36,976 bases of DNA from Nitrospirae bacterium MYbinv3. GTDB lineage: Bacteria; Nitrospirota; Thermodesulfovibrionia; Thermodesulfovibrionales; Magnetobacteriaceae. A model generated the notes under the pieces. The model was not told where the DNA came from. It searched no databases and saw only the letters and a list, made by a program, of their open reading frames with translations. Where the stretch lies: positions 1-36,976 of the forward strand of contig PEAB01000031.1 in the NCBI GenBank assembly GCA_002753395.1, written 5' to 3'. The translations under genes and the position numbers were made by a program. Positions 25,497 through 33,490 of this stretch are shown here, in pieces (position 1 is the first letter of the stretch; each line of letters begins with the position of its first letter).

Positions 25497-25991
25497 ATGA
25501 AGAAGCTACACTTGGTAATATGGATAATCATGTTTGTATTTGTTGGTACAATGTATGGAGTTAACTTAAGTTATGGGCAACCTAACGCAGGTTGTGAAAC
25601 CAAAAAAGTAAGCCTTGATAATTTTGCATCAAACCCGCAATATGGAAAAGCAGTAAGTAGTGCATCTGGAACAATAGAATATTGTCGTACGATGAGTGGT
25701 AAGTTCTCCGTGAAGTTAGATGTAAAAGGATTGACACCCAATGCTAAATATAGGATGTCGATAAACGGGTATCCAAACAAGCCAGGGAATCAAAACTTAT
25801 GTGAAAAGAATGGTAATGAAAGGTTTTGTGATTTTGGTCAGTTTACAACGAATAGCAGTGGGAATTACAGCGGTAGCGATAGCAGTACAAGTTTAAAACA
25901 AGGTGAATATGACATAAAGTTTCTGATCAAAGACGAAAGTGATTGGAAGTGTGTTCTTCAAAATACGATGGTTCAGTTTACGATACAGTGA
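25497..25991 (+). CDS. Small secreted protein, unknown function
   Basis: This 164-residue protein has a signal peptide (~residues 1-27, MKKLHLVIWIIMFVFVG, cut near SYG/QP) and a mature part of ~137 residues with five cysteines. It contains a repeat-free beta-rich stretch (GKFSVKLDVKGLTPNAKYRMSI) resembling small CHRD-like or Ig-like secreted domains, though I would not assign a family. GGAGG precedes its ATG. It is 12 bases downstream of the membrane protein gene; both may act at the cell envelope. Confidence 0.65.
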   Translation: MKKLHLVIWIIMFVFVGTMYGVNLSYGQPNAGCETKKVSLDNFASNPQYGKAVSSASGTIEYCRTMSGKFSVKLDVKGLTPNAKYRMSINGYPNKPGNQNLCEKNGNERFCDFGQFTTNSSGNYSGSDSSTSLKQGEYDIKFLIKDESDWKCVLQNTMVQFTIQ

Positions 25992-26018
25992 TGGTGTTCT
26001 GGTAGTTGCTCGCTAACT

Positions 26019-26035
26019 TTACCAACGGTTGGTAA
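26019..26035. promoter_or_regulatory. Perfect 8-base dyad TTACCAAC-G-GTTGGTAA
   Basis: This is a 17-base perfect inverted repeat 28 bases after the stop of the secreted-protein gene. The centre is too short for an RNA hairpin to be stable, so a protein-binding site is the better guess. No target gene is obvious: the next gene downstream is convergent. Confidence 0.4.
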
Positions 26036-26070
26036 CAACTGCCGTTGTCTCTGTGTCAAAGGATGGTGTC

Positions 26071-26099
26071 GTATGAAGGGATTTAACACCCCTTCATAC
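26071..26099. terminator. Hairpin, possible bidirectional terminator
   Basis: The arms GTATGAAGGG and CCCTTCATAC form a perfect 10-base-pair stem with a 9-base loop. It lies between convergent transcription units. There is no downstream T tract, so factor-independent termination is uncertain; it may only be a transcript-stabilising hairpin. The remaining parts of the 309-base gap 25992-26300 are the dyad at 26019 and a family C copy. Confidence 0.4.
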
Positions 26100-26153
26100 A
26101 TACACACAGTATAAGTACTCAGGTAACATATTAAGCACCATGCCTGACATTTA

Positions 26154-26292
26154 CGGGGTCAAGGGGACTGGTCCCCTTGTGGGAGGGTCTAGGGAGGGCA
26201 GGATTGATATAGCCGCTTCCTACGGTCACTAGGCCTCCTTATTTATTTTCACAGCCGTTAAGTCAACAGCATTAGCCTCACCCCTCCCCCTC
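26154..26292. repeat. Family C repeat, copy 4 (rearranged)
   Basis: It begins ACGGGGTCAAGGGGACTGGT in reverse orientation and ends in a GTTAAGTCAACAGCATTAG block, which is the complement of the matching block inside copy 1 (near 12770). The middle (about 26205-26255) differs from the other copies. It lies directly downstream of the RuBisCO-like/cupin gene's stop. Confidence 0.65.
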
Positions 26293-26300
26293 TTACCTCC

Positions 26301-27920
26301 TCAAGCTGGGAAGGGTTTATCTCGTTTGTGGTCGACGATGCAAAAGAAGCCAAAGGGGGCGCTTGACCCATTGCTCAACTGATGGGGCTTTAGCGGCGGG
26401 ACGTAGGCGACGTCAAAGGGTCTCAGTGCATACCTGTTATCGCCGATAATCAAAATGCCTTCGCCTCTGATGCAGATGATCACGTGTATGTGAACATGCC
26501 TCTCAAAAGACGAATAACCTCCCGGCTCTATCTGAAAGTATCTGACGTCAAACCGAGTGCCCTCACCGTACCTGCCGATAAGCTCATGCCTGGTTATATG
26601 CCTAAAGGGCAGACTGTCATCATCCTTGTACAACCGTGGTGGCCGACCAGTCCAGCTAAAATCAGCGCAAAACGGCATATGCTCAAACACGTCTTCAAAC
26701 AAACCACCAGCTGATTCAATCACATGGATATCACAACTGGACTGATTGACAACCTGTGTGATTGACACCTGCCTTTGGGTGTGTGAAAATAAAGCGGTTA
26801 TCTTTTCAAGAAAAGCCTCTGTGCTTTTCCTTATGTCAGATGCGTCCTTTAAGAGAGAGCCTCCGATGGTGTATACGGCATCCGCACCGTACATGGAGGC
26901 CATCTCGTGGAGGTTATCGAGTTTCATGCCCCCGGCTGGCGCTGGAAAAGCCGCCTTCAACTGACTAAACGAGCCTCTCAGGCTGTGAGATAGACTCAGA
27001 CACTCCTCTGGTGTGAAATTAAACCGGCCTCCGGCGTTGGGGAAGATGGAGATGTCAGCGCCCATCAGACGAAACACACTGCCCAACAACACCGACGGCC
27101 TTATGCCATGATCTGGGTCATGGAAGTAGGCTCCGGTCAGCGCCGGATGTGCCATGATGATTATCCGGTAGACAGAGGCCAAATACCTCACCGTGTCAAG
27201 CCCTACGAGGTAAGGTGCAATGAGCACGCCAGAGACGCCGTGTCGTAGGGCAAACTGGATGCGCCCATCAATCTTTTCAACGCTGTCAACGATGTTTGGG
27301 AAGTAGAGGGTATTATGACCGGTCTTGGCATTAGCTGCCACGACAGCCTGTTGACAGAGGGACACGCGCCCTTCATAGGAGCAAAAGGGATGATCTACCA
27401 GCCCGTGGTCATCCTTGATAATATCTGCTCCGCCCAATGCAAACTCTGAGGCCATCTGAGCAAGGGCTGCGGCTGAAAGCCCCATAGGTTTTAATACGGC
27501 ACACAACAACGGCCTTCCATATACGCCTAGCACCTTGCGAATACCCTCAATGCCATAGACAGGCCCGTTAAAGGCCCTTAGGAAGTCGTTGGAGAGATCA
27601 ATCCCGACAACCCTTACGTTATCCATAAACGAGATATTGCCAAACAGGACGTTTAAAAACTGCGGCAGTTGATATGCGGTTACCTCGGGGTTATACGACA
27701 GGATACAACGGTAACGTCCCCCTGCTTTATCCAGGGGGACGATATCTTTAATTATAGCGACTATCCTGGTGTTTATATCGGGTTGATCGAAGAAAAAGCC
27801 ATCTGGTACCTCTACTGTTTGCTCAAGGGCGATCTCTCTAAGGAGTTTTTCTATGTCTTGTCCTTGCTGCCCCCTATGATGAGGTGTTATCTCATAAGTG
27901 ATGTCGATAGAGGTTGACAT
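26301..27920 (-). CDS. RuBisCO-like protein (form IV) fused to a C-terminal cupin
   Basis: The protein has 539 residues. Residues ~1-385 follow the RuBisCO large-subunit fold: FGNISFMDNVRVVGID (93-108), LLCAVLKPMGLS (138-149), GGADIIKDDHGL (163-174), AHPALTGAYF (257-266), and late GGMKL and IGGSLL. The catalytic set is not that of a carboxylase: in KDDH the glutamate of KDDE is replaced by His172, the second loop lysine of KPK is Met146, and there is no loop-6 lysine. That points to form IV of the non-photosynthetic type. Residues ~440-539 are a cupin with histidines 475, 477, 479 (FERHVHIHV) and 513 (KPHQLSN) as likely metal ligands. Nearest precedent: the separate RuBisCO-like isomerase and cupin methylsulfurylase of the R. 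rubrum MTA-isoprenoid shunt. It starts 12 bases after the fumarase-alpha-like gene, with no strong ribosome binding site. Confidence 0.88.
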   Translation of the reverse strand: MSTSIDITYEITPHHRGQQGQDIEKLLREIALEQTVEVPDGFFFDQPDINTRIVAIIKDIVPLDKAGGRYRCILSYNPEVTAYQLPQFLNVLFGNISFMDNVRVVGIDLSNDFLRAFNGPVYGIEGIRKVLGVYGRPLLCAVLKPMGLSAAALAQMASEFALGGADIIKDDHGLVDHPFCSYEGRVSLCQQAVVAANAKTGHNTLYFPNIVDSVEKIDGRIQFALRHGVSGVLIAPYLVGLDTVRYLASVYRIIIMAHPALTGAYFHDPDHGIRPSVLLGSVFRLMGADISIFPNAGGRFNFTPEECLSLSHSLRGSFSQLKAAFPAPAGGMKLDNLHEMASMYGADAVYTIGGSLLKDASDIRKSTEAFLEKITALFSHTQRQVSITQVVNQSSCDIHVIESAGGLFEDVFEHMPFCADFSWTGRPPRLYKDDDSLPFRHITRHELIGRYGEGTRFDVRYFQIEPGGYSSFERHVHIHVIICIRGEGILIIGDNRYALRPFDVAYVPPLKPHQLSNGSSAPFGFFCIVDHKRDKPFPA

Positions 27921-27932
27921 AGTGGTAGAGTG

Positions 27933-28826
27933 TCAACCCCAGATCAGCCTTCCATGTCTGTTGGCCCAACAGCATATGGTTACGTTTACCACAAGGGCGG
28001 AGGAGTCTGAGTAACTCCCGCCTATCTTAACCCCCAAGGTTGTAGTCTCAATGCCAGGTTCAGAGACATCATCCTGGGCTTTTAAGTCCGCTAGAACATC
28101 TTTTTCAAGCCCTTGGAGGGCAATTATGGGGTTGCTGTCGTTAAGCCTTCTTAGTAGCTGCTTCCTAGCTAGCAGGGCAGCGTCATCCTCTTGTGTTCCC
28201 AGACCAACCCCTATTGTGTATGGAGAACAAACGCCTTTCTTTGCCTTTTTCACAGTTTCCAATATGATATCTCTGATTTCGTTACGGTATCTTTCGGCAT
28301 CGGCTCCACCGGCGTTATTGGGTTGTATGGCAACCAGACCACTGTCCTGCAGCAGCGACAGTCCTTCACTGTGCTGACAATCTGTGTTTCTAAGCAACAG
28401 GTCGATTACGAGGCTGGACCTGTCAGAGTCTTCAAAGTAGATGACAGGATTGACCGTATCCACAGTCTCTTCTGCCAAGCCCAACGTTGTGCCCGGTTCA
28501 CTCTTGTCTGAGGGTTGGTTATGCAGTCTTGAGACAGCCTGCCTGCAGCCCTCTACGATATCGGAGCTTATCATTTCCCGATCAAGGCCTTGTGGTATTT
28601 GTACCCAAAATATTGGTATCCCAATGTTATGACACAGCGGCTTTTTGCTGGTTTTTGCCTTTTTTACGTTTTCAATGATACCAGACAATACCGTGATCTT
28701 TGGAGACTCGCCGGTCTCGGCTGTCTCTGATGCACATGCCTGTTTTAAGGCGTCTTCAACGTCAGATGGTATCGATGAAGCCACCTTTGTGTATAACTCT
28801 ACGATGCCGTCCTTTAGCCTTAACAT
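27933..28826 (-). CDS. Divergent orphan class I fumarase/tartrate dehydratase alpha-like protein
   Basis: The 297 residues align by eye along the whole alpha subunit of class I (Fe-S) fumarases, but with striking changes. The usual CQDTG is PLCHNIG (Cys65), the KGGGSEN block is RNTDCQHSE (146-154), CPP is GVCSPY (Cys200), and the terminal VxCxAxR is TICCWANR (Cys285/286). The three cysteines that hold the 4Fe-4S cluster seem kept; the substrate-binding motifs are not. No beta subunit is adjacent. AAAGGT precedes the ATG at 28826. It lies between a parvulin gene (52 bases upstream) and the RuBisCO-like/cupin gene (12 bases downstream), so the three are likely one transcript. Function is open: a hydratase for another substrate, or a decayed paralogue. 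Confidence 0.75.
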   Translation of the reverse strand: MLRLKDGIVELYTKVASSIPSDVEDALKQACASETAETGESPKITVLSGIIENVKKAKTSKKPLCHNIGIPIFWVQIPQGLDREMISSDIVEGCRQAVSRLHNQPSDKSEPGTTLGLAEETVDTVNPVIYFEDSDRSSLVIDLLLRNTDCQHSEGLSLLQDSGLVAIQPNNAGGADAERYRNEIRDIILETVKKAKKGVCSPYTIGVGLGTQEDDAALLARKQLLRRLNDSNPIIALQGLEKDVLADLKAQDDVSEPGIETTTLGVKIGGSYSDSSALVVNVTICCWANRHGRLIWG

Positions 28827-28878
28827 ATCACCATACCTTTAAAAATTAAGCTCACCATACAATACCTAATTACGTTAA

Positions 28879-29856
28879 TTATTTGTGAGGCTCTGCCGGT
28901 TTTGCTGCATCAGGTGCACCGCCAGGAGCTGGAGCGCCTTGGCCTGGAACACCTGGGGCTGGGGCGGCAGCGGGCTGTGCTGCCTGCTTTGCGATAAACT
29001 CGTCGAGGGCCTTGTTGTCAATCTGTACGGCATAATTCTTCTCTACCTGAGAGTAGTAGTTATCAAAGGCCTTTTTCTGCTTATCACCGGTCAGGTACTG
29101 CATAATCATGGATTTAACGCTTTCAAATTCTACGGTCTTTGCTTCTTTAGTATCAACCGCCTTTATGATGTGGTAACCGAAGGACGTCTTAACCGGATTG
29201 CTTAACTCGCCCTTTTTTAATTTAAATACAGCGTCGTCAAAGTTAGGCTCCATCTGTCCTCTTGCAAAGAAACCCAGGTCTCCCCCCTTATCCGCAGTTG
29301 CCGTGTCTTGCGATAATGATTTTGCAGTGGAGGCAAAGTCCGCACCCTTTTTGAGCTTATCGTAGACATCTTTAGCTTCCTTTTCCGTTTTTACAAGGAT
29401 GTGAACAGCCCTTACCTGTTCGGGCATCATGAATTCTTTTTGATTCTTGTCGAAATAATCCTTTGCTTCTTCAGGGGTTACCTTTAGATTATCCGTCTGT
29501 ACATTTTTTTGAATAAGCGTATTGATCAGGTTTATTTTCTTAAAATCCGCTAGTTTTTTAGCAAACTCCGGGTCCTTGTCAAGACCTAACTTCTTGGCCT
29601 CTAGATACAGCACTTCCCTTTTTTTGATCTCATCAACCAGTCTCTTAAGACCGTCTTTTCCAGTAAACATGGTCTTTATATTCGGTGGCAACTTTACCAG
29701 TTCATCCTGTAACTGCTCGGAAGTTATTGTGTCCTGCCCCAACTTGACAATAGCCGTGCCGCCCTTCTTGAGTACATTGTCATCTTGTGTCTTTGCACAA
29801 GCAAGGGTTATCAATAGCACACCTACTCCAAAAACCATCAGCAACTGTTTTTTCAT
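28879..29856 (-). CDS. Periplasmic parvulin-type peptidyl-prolyl isomerase (PpiC/PrsA/SurA-like)
   Basis: The protein is about 325 residues. It has an N-terminal signal with a cysteine (MKKQLLMVFGVGVLLITLAC); it may be a lipoprotein, although TLAC is a weak lipobox. A SurA-N-like helical region (~residues 30-130) leads to a rotamase domain (~143-235; AVHILVKTEKEAKDVY, GGDLGFFARGQM, GYHIIKAVD). A Pro/Ala/Gly-rich tail of ~40 residues ends the protein. Such enzymes assist folding of exported proteins. I chose the ATG at 29856, preceded by AGAGGA, rather than the ORF start eight codons upstream. It is the first gene of the minus-strand unit containing the fumarase-like and RuBisCO-like genes. 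Confidence 0.9.
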   Translation of the reverse strand: MKKQLLMVFGVGVLLITLACAKTQDDNVLKKGGTAIVKLGQDTITSEQLQDELVKLPPNIKTMFTGKDGLKRLVDEIKKREVLYLEAKKLGLDKDPEFAKKLADFKKINLINTLIQKNVQTDNLKVTPEEAKDYFDKNQKEFMMPEQVRAVHILVKTEKEAKDVYDKLKKGADFASTAKSLSQDTATADKGGDLGFFARGQMEPNFDDAVFKLKKGELSNPVKTSFGYHIIKAVDTKEAKTVEFESVKSMIMQYLTGDKQKKAFDNYYSQVEKNYAVQIDNKALDEFIAKQAAQPAAAPAPGVPGQGAPAPGGAPDAAKPAEPHK

Positions 29857-29958
29857 ACTCTTTGTCCTCTCTCCATACATTAAAGTTAGTTTATTTTATA
29901 ACCTATTGTAACAGTAATGATTTCAGTAAAGCTATAGTTTTTTGTTTGTTAGTAGTAA

Positions 29959-29986
29959 TTGACAAATGTATAGAGAGCAGAATAAA
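29959..29986 (+). promoter_or_regulatory. Candidate promoter of transketolase
   Basis: A perfect TTGACA -35 box (29959-29964), a 16-base spacer and AATAAA as a weak -10 (29981-29986) precede the transketolase ATG at 30020. The parvulin gene is transcribed the other way, so this intergenic region serves both directions. Confidence 0.45.
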
Positions 29987-30019
29987 CTTACCTTAATAAA
30001 AAAATACGGAGGCTGGTAA

Positions 30020-32011
30020 ATGACTAAGATTGATGAGCTATGTATAAACACAATCAGGATGTTGTCTATAGATGCAGTACAGAAGGCTAATTCAGGACAT
30101 CCGGGGATGCCTATGGGAGATGCCGATATGGCATATGTTTTGTGGACGAAGTTTTTGAGGCACAATCCACAAAATCCGCATTGGCACAATAGGGACAGGT
30201 TTATTCTGTCAGCGGGGCATGGCTCTATGCTCCTGTACTCGCTGCTATATCTGACGGGACACAAGATTACCCTTGAGGACATAAAGGCATTCAGGCAGTT
30301 TGGCAGTCATACACCAGGACACCCTGAGTACTGCCCTGATTATGGTATAGAGGTATCCACTGGCCCCCTAGGTTACGGCTTTGCTGTAGGGATAGGTATG
30401 GCTATGGCCGAGAAGTATCTGGCCGATCTCCTTAATAAACCCGGGTTAAATATTATAGACTACAACATTTATGCAATAGTTAGCGATGGGGACGTAATGG
30501 AGGGACTCTCTTACGAGGCTGCCTCTCTGGCGGGCCACCTGCAATTAGGCAAACTCGTTTACCTGTATTCCTTTAATATGAACACTATTGACGGTTCAAC
30601 GGATCTAACCTTCACCGAGGATGTGGGTAAACGCTTTGAGGCATTAAAGTGGCACGTACAGTACGTTGACGGCTACGACCTGTCTGCCATTGAAAAGACT
30701 ATAAGCGCTGCAAAACAAGAGCTTGACAGACCTTCAATAATTATAGTCAACACACACCTGGGTTATGGAAGCCCCAACAAGCAAGATAATCCCGACATAC
30801 ACGGAGCGCCACTGGGTCAGGAGGAGATACGTCTTACGAAGGAGAACTTAAAGTGGCCCTACGAACCCTTCTACGTGCCAGAGGAGGTCTTAAGACACTG
30901 CCGGCAGGCTGTGGACAGAGGGCATGAGTTGGAGCAGGGTTGGCTGGATTTGTTGGAGCAATACAAGGAGAAATATCCATACGATTATGCACAATGGCAG
31001 GATCTAGAAGCAGGCAGATTCAAGGAAGGCTGGAAAGATGCTCTGCCCCGTTATGAACTGGACTCGCCAATGATAGCAACCCGAACGGTATCTGGAAAAT
31101 TCCTCAATGCTGTGGCCAACTTCATGCCGCAGTTGCTTGGAGGTTCTGCCGACCTCTCGCCGTCAAACATGACTTACCTGAATAAGTATGACATCTTTAT
31201 ACCAGGAAGGTCATGTAAGAACATCCACTTTGGCGTCAGAGAGTTTTCGATGGCAGCTATAACCACCGGCATGTCTCTTAGCAATTTACTTGTACCTTAC
31301 TGTGGTACATACTTAGTGTTTTCCAGCTACATGATGGCTGCTATACGGATGTCTGCCTTGATGAAGGCCAGGGTCTTGTACATCCTTACGCATGACTCCA
31401 TAGGGGTGGGCGAGGACGGCCCAAGCCATCATCCCATAGAGCAATTAACTGCACTAAGGGCCATACCAGATCTCACTGTCATCAGGCCAGCCGACGCCAA
31501 CGAGACAATAACAGCCATGCAGTACGCCATGGAAAACCTAAATGGACCTGTGGCGCTTGTCCTTACCAGACAGACCGTGCCAGTTACGGATACTGTAAAG
31601 TATGCCAGCAGCGAAAATCTGACTAAAGGTGCCTACGTCCTTGCCGACTCAGGGGCTAACCCCGATCTGATACTCATAGCCGCCGGCTCGGAGGTACATC
31701 TGGCTGTTGTGGCTTACGAGCAGCTTTTGAAGGACTCAGTAGCCGTCAGACTCGTTAGTATGCCGTCTTTTGCACTGTTTGAACGGCAATCCCGTGAATA
31801 TAAGGAATCGGTTCTGCCCATTGACGTTGAAAAAAGAATAGCCATAGAGGCAGGTGCAACCCTGAGCTGGTACAAATACGTCGGGTTAAAGGGTAAGGTG
31901 ATAGGGATAGACACGTTTGGTACCTCAGCCCCCGCAAAACAGCTTTTTGAACACTTTGGATTGACCGTTAAGAATGTCCTAAAAACGGCCTATGAGCTTT
32001 TAAAAGACTGA
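30020..32011 (+). CDS. tkt: Transketolase
   Basis: This is a thiamine-diphosphate enzyme that moves two-carbon units between sugar phosphates in the pentose-phosphate or Calvin-type pathways. The length of 663 residues is typical. Seen: [20 protein letters not shown] near the N-terminus, [14 protein letters not shown], the ThDP/Mg motif GDGDVMEG ([13 protein letters not shown]), the central catalytic-domain REFSMAA, and the C-terminal domain's [18 protein letters not shown]. The ribosome binding site CGGAGG precedes the ATG. It lies divergent from the parvulin/RuBisCO-like operon, so a metabolic link through pentose phosphates is possible but not shown. Its 3' end overlaps the convergent lgt gene by 22 bases. 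Confidence 0.96.
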   Translation: MTKIDELCINTIRMLSIDAVQKANSGHPGMPMGDADMAYVLWTKFLRHNPQNPHWHNRDRFILSAGHGSMLLYSLLYLTGHKITLEDIKAFRQFGSHTPGHPEYCPDYGIEVSTGPLGYGFAVGIGMAMAEKYLADLLNKPGLNIIDYNIYAIVSDGDVMEGLSYEAASLAGHLQLGKLVYLYSFNMNTIDGSTDLTFTEDVGKRFEALKWHVQYVDGYDLSAIEKTISAAKQELDRPSIIIVNTHLGYGSPNKQDNPDIHGAPLGQEEIRLTKENLKWPYEPFYVPEEVLRHCRQAVDRGHELEQGWLDLLEQYKEKYPYDYAQWQDLEAGRFKEGWKDALPRYELDSPMIATRTVSGKFLNAVANFMPQLLGGSADLSPSNMTYLNKYDIFIPGRSCKNIHFGVREFSMAAITTGMSLSNLLVPYCGTYLVFSSYMMAAIRMSALMKARVLYILTHDSIGVGEDGPSHHPIEQLTALRAIPDLTVIRPADANETITAMQYAMENLNGPVALVLTRQTVPVTDTVKYASSENLTKGAYVLADSGANPDLILIAAGSEVHLAVVAYEQLLKDSVAVRLVSMPSFALFERQSREYKESVLPIDVEKRIAIEAGATLSWYKYVGLKGKVIGIDTFGTSAPAKQLFEHFGLTVKNVLKTAYELLKD

Positions 32012-32790
32012 TCTCTTTGTCTACGTCTGAGTATATTAAGCACAATTGCTCCTGCTATAAGCATCGAGACGCTTAGAAGTTGTCCCATCGTTAGGGGGCC
32101 TAAGATCAGGCCTAACTGCTGGTCGGGCTCCCTGAAAAACTCCACTATGAATCTAAAAAACCCATAGAGCATAATAAACACAAGCAAGAGCGCCCCCTTC
32201 GTCTTGCTCCTGTCTTTAGCAAACCACAGGACGCTAAATAGCACAAAGCCCTCTAAAAAAAACTCATAGAGCTGAGACGGATGTCTGGGCATAGAACCGG
32301 CATAGGGAAACACCATCCCCCAAGGCACAGTCGTGGGCCTTCCATACAGCTCTCCGTTGATAAAGTTACCAAGCCTGCCCAAGGCCAAACCAACCGGTGC
32401 GGTTACAATCAACAGGTCAGCCATAAGCCAAAAATCAATCTTTCGTCTCTTGCAATAAAAACCCCCGCCCATCAATGCCCCTGCCAACCCGCCGTGAAAA
32501 GACATCCCGCCATGCCAGACTGCTATTAACTCCAATGGATTACTTATGTAGTATGACAGGTTATAAAACACTATATAACCCAGCCTGGCCCCAGCTATCA
32601 GGCCTATGATTAGATACAGGTAGAGATTTTCAACGTCTTCCTTGTCTATGTCGAGCTGTCTCTTTTTTACCTGATACAAGACCAGCATGTAAGATGAGAC
32701 AAACCCCGCCAGATACATAAACCCATACCATCGGATCTGTAGAGGCCCCAACTTCAAAATATACGGGCTTATCTCAGGGTAACTTAGCAT
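31990..32790 (-). CDS. lgt: Prolipoprotein diacylglyceryl transferase
   Basis: This integral inner-membrane enzyme attaches diacylglyceryl to the lipobox cysteine of prolipoproteins. The 266 residues include about seven membrane segments and the Lgt signature [16 protein letters not shown], as well as [11 protein letters not shown] near the N-terminus and a [14 protein letters not shown] segment that holds the conserved His and Gly. The C-terminal [14 protein letters not shown] motif is present. Start at ATG 32790 ([23 protein letters not shown]). It converges on transketolase with 22 bases of overlap. The upstream gap holds family C and B repeats. Confidence 0.96.
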   Translation of the reverse strand: MLSYPEISPYILKLGPLQIRWYGFMYLAGFVSSYMLVLYQVKKRQLDIDKEDVENLYLYLIIGLIAGARLGYIVFYNLSYYISNPLELIAVWHGGMSFHGGLAGALMGGGFYCKRRKIDFWLMADLLIVTAPVGLALGRLGNFINGELYGRPTTVPWGMVFPYAGSMPRHPSQLYEFFLEGFVLFSVLWFAKDRSKTKGALLLVFIMLYGFFRFIVEFFREPDQQLGLILGPLTMGQLLSVSMLIAGAIVLNILRRRQRDQSFKSS

Positions 32791-32842
32791 ATCGTCTCAA
32801 TATAGCATAACAGCAACTATAGTGGCAAGGAACAAACGAAGG

Positions 32843-32970
32843 GGGGTGCATAAGAAAGTCGCGTGGGTTTTTCAGAGAAGGGGAGGCTCTGCCTCCCCTC
32901 AGACCCCTCCGCAAGGGGACCAGTCCCCTTAACCCCGTAAATATTCTTACTCCCTACGTTTTTCTTAATG
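32843..32970. repeat. Family C repeat, copy 5
   Basis: Starts GGGGTGCATAAGAAAGTCGCG, holds a shortened GGGGAGGCTCTGCCTCCCC hairpin and CAAGGGGACCAGTCCCCTT, and fades into TTTTTCTTAATGTA. The central GGGGTTCGCAACCCC hairpin of copy 1 is missing. It abuts family B copy 3, so two different repeat families lie end to end here. Confidence 0.75.
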
Positions 32971-32972
32971 TA

Positions 32973-33116
32973 CTATAGTTTTGCACTTTCTGGATTCCTG
33001 CTTACGCAGGAATGACATAGAGGGGCCGCGCTATTTACTGCCATTCCCGCGAAAGCGGGAATCTATTTTCCATAGCCTTACAAAATGCCTATTGCTGGAA
33101 AAGTGCAAAAGCATAA
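32973..33116. mobile_element. MITE-like element, family B copy 3
   Basis: The element is about 144 bases, with ends CTATAGTTTTGCACTTTCTGG and, from the right on the minus strand, TATGCTTTTGCACTTTTCC. The core has ATTCCTGCTTACGCAGGAAT and ATTCCCGCGAAAGCGGGAAT. It is in the same orientation as copy 2. Its right terminus has drifted. Confidence 0.78.
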
Positions 33117-33271
33117 TTATGTACCCAAATTTTATAAACCCGTAATCTTAAGTAATCCAAAAACAAATTGACAAAAGCTATCAGGTATGACAACATAATA
33201 GAAGAGTGACAATGGGCACAGACACTTATGCAGAAAAACGCTTGAGGTAAAAACAACAGTGGAGGTTTCTT

Positions 33272-33450
33272 ATGAGACATAGAGTAAATCTGCAAAAAAC
33301 AGAGAAAGGTTACGCTGTCTGGGCTGTTGGTCTCAGGGAAAAACCGAAGAGGAGGCAATAGAAAATATTAAAGATGCAATACAGGGATATCTGGAAACAG
33401 TTGAGGGATTATGCAAGGGTAGGGAAACCAGATTTGTTGAGGCGCTATAG
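33272..33450 (+). pseudogene. Broken HicB-type antitoxin gene
   Basis: A HicB-like small protein, interrupted. The first frame reads MRHRVNLQKTEKGYAVWAVGL from the ATG at 33272, behind a good GGAGG, and then stops at 33359-33361. The +1-type frame continues GKTEEEAIENIKDAIQGYLE and ends ...TRFVEAL at 33448-33450. Intact HicB relatives have a short PGCxSQG-type link between these halves, which appears deleted here by about 20 bases, causing the frameshift. No HicA partner is seen on either side. Function is presumably lost. Confidence 0.7.
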
Positions 33451-33490
33451 AATATGAGAATATGCCCAAATATAATAAGGAGGGGTAGCT

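Noticed and set aside
26301-27920. A CO2-fixing RuBisCO.
   Set aside because: The KDDE glutamate is His, the second KPK lysine is Met and the loop-6 lysine is absent, and there is no small subunit or phosphoribulokinase. It cannot be assigned as a carboxylase.
33089-33358. An 89-residue minus-strand frame.
   Set aside because: It is antisense to the broken hicB and part of family B copy 3; no homology-like pattern or ribosome binding site.
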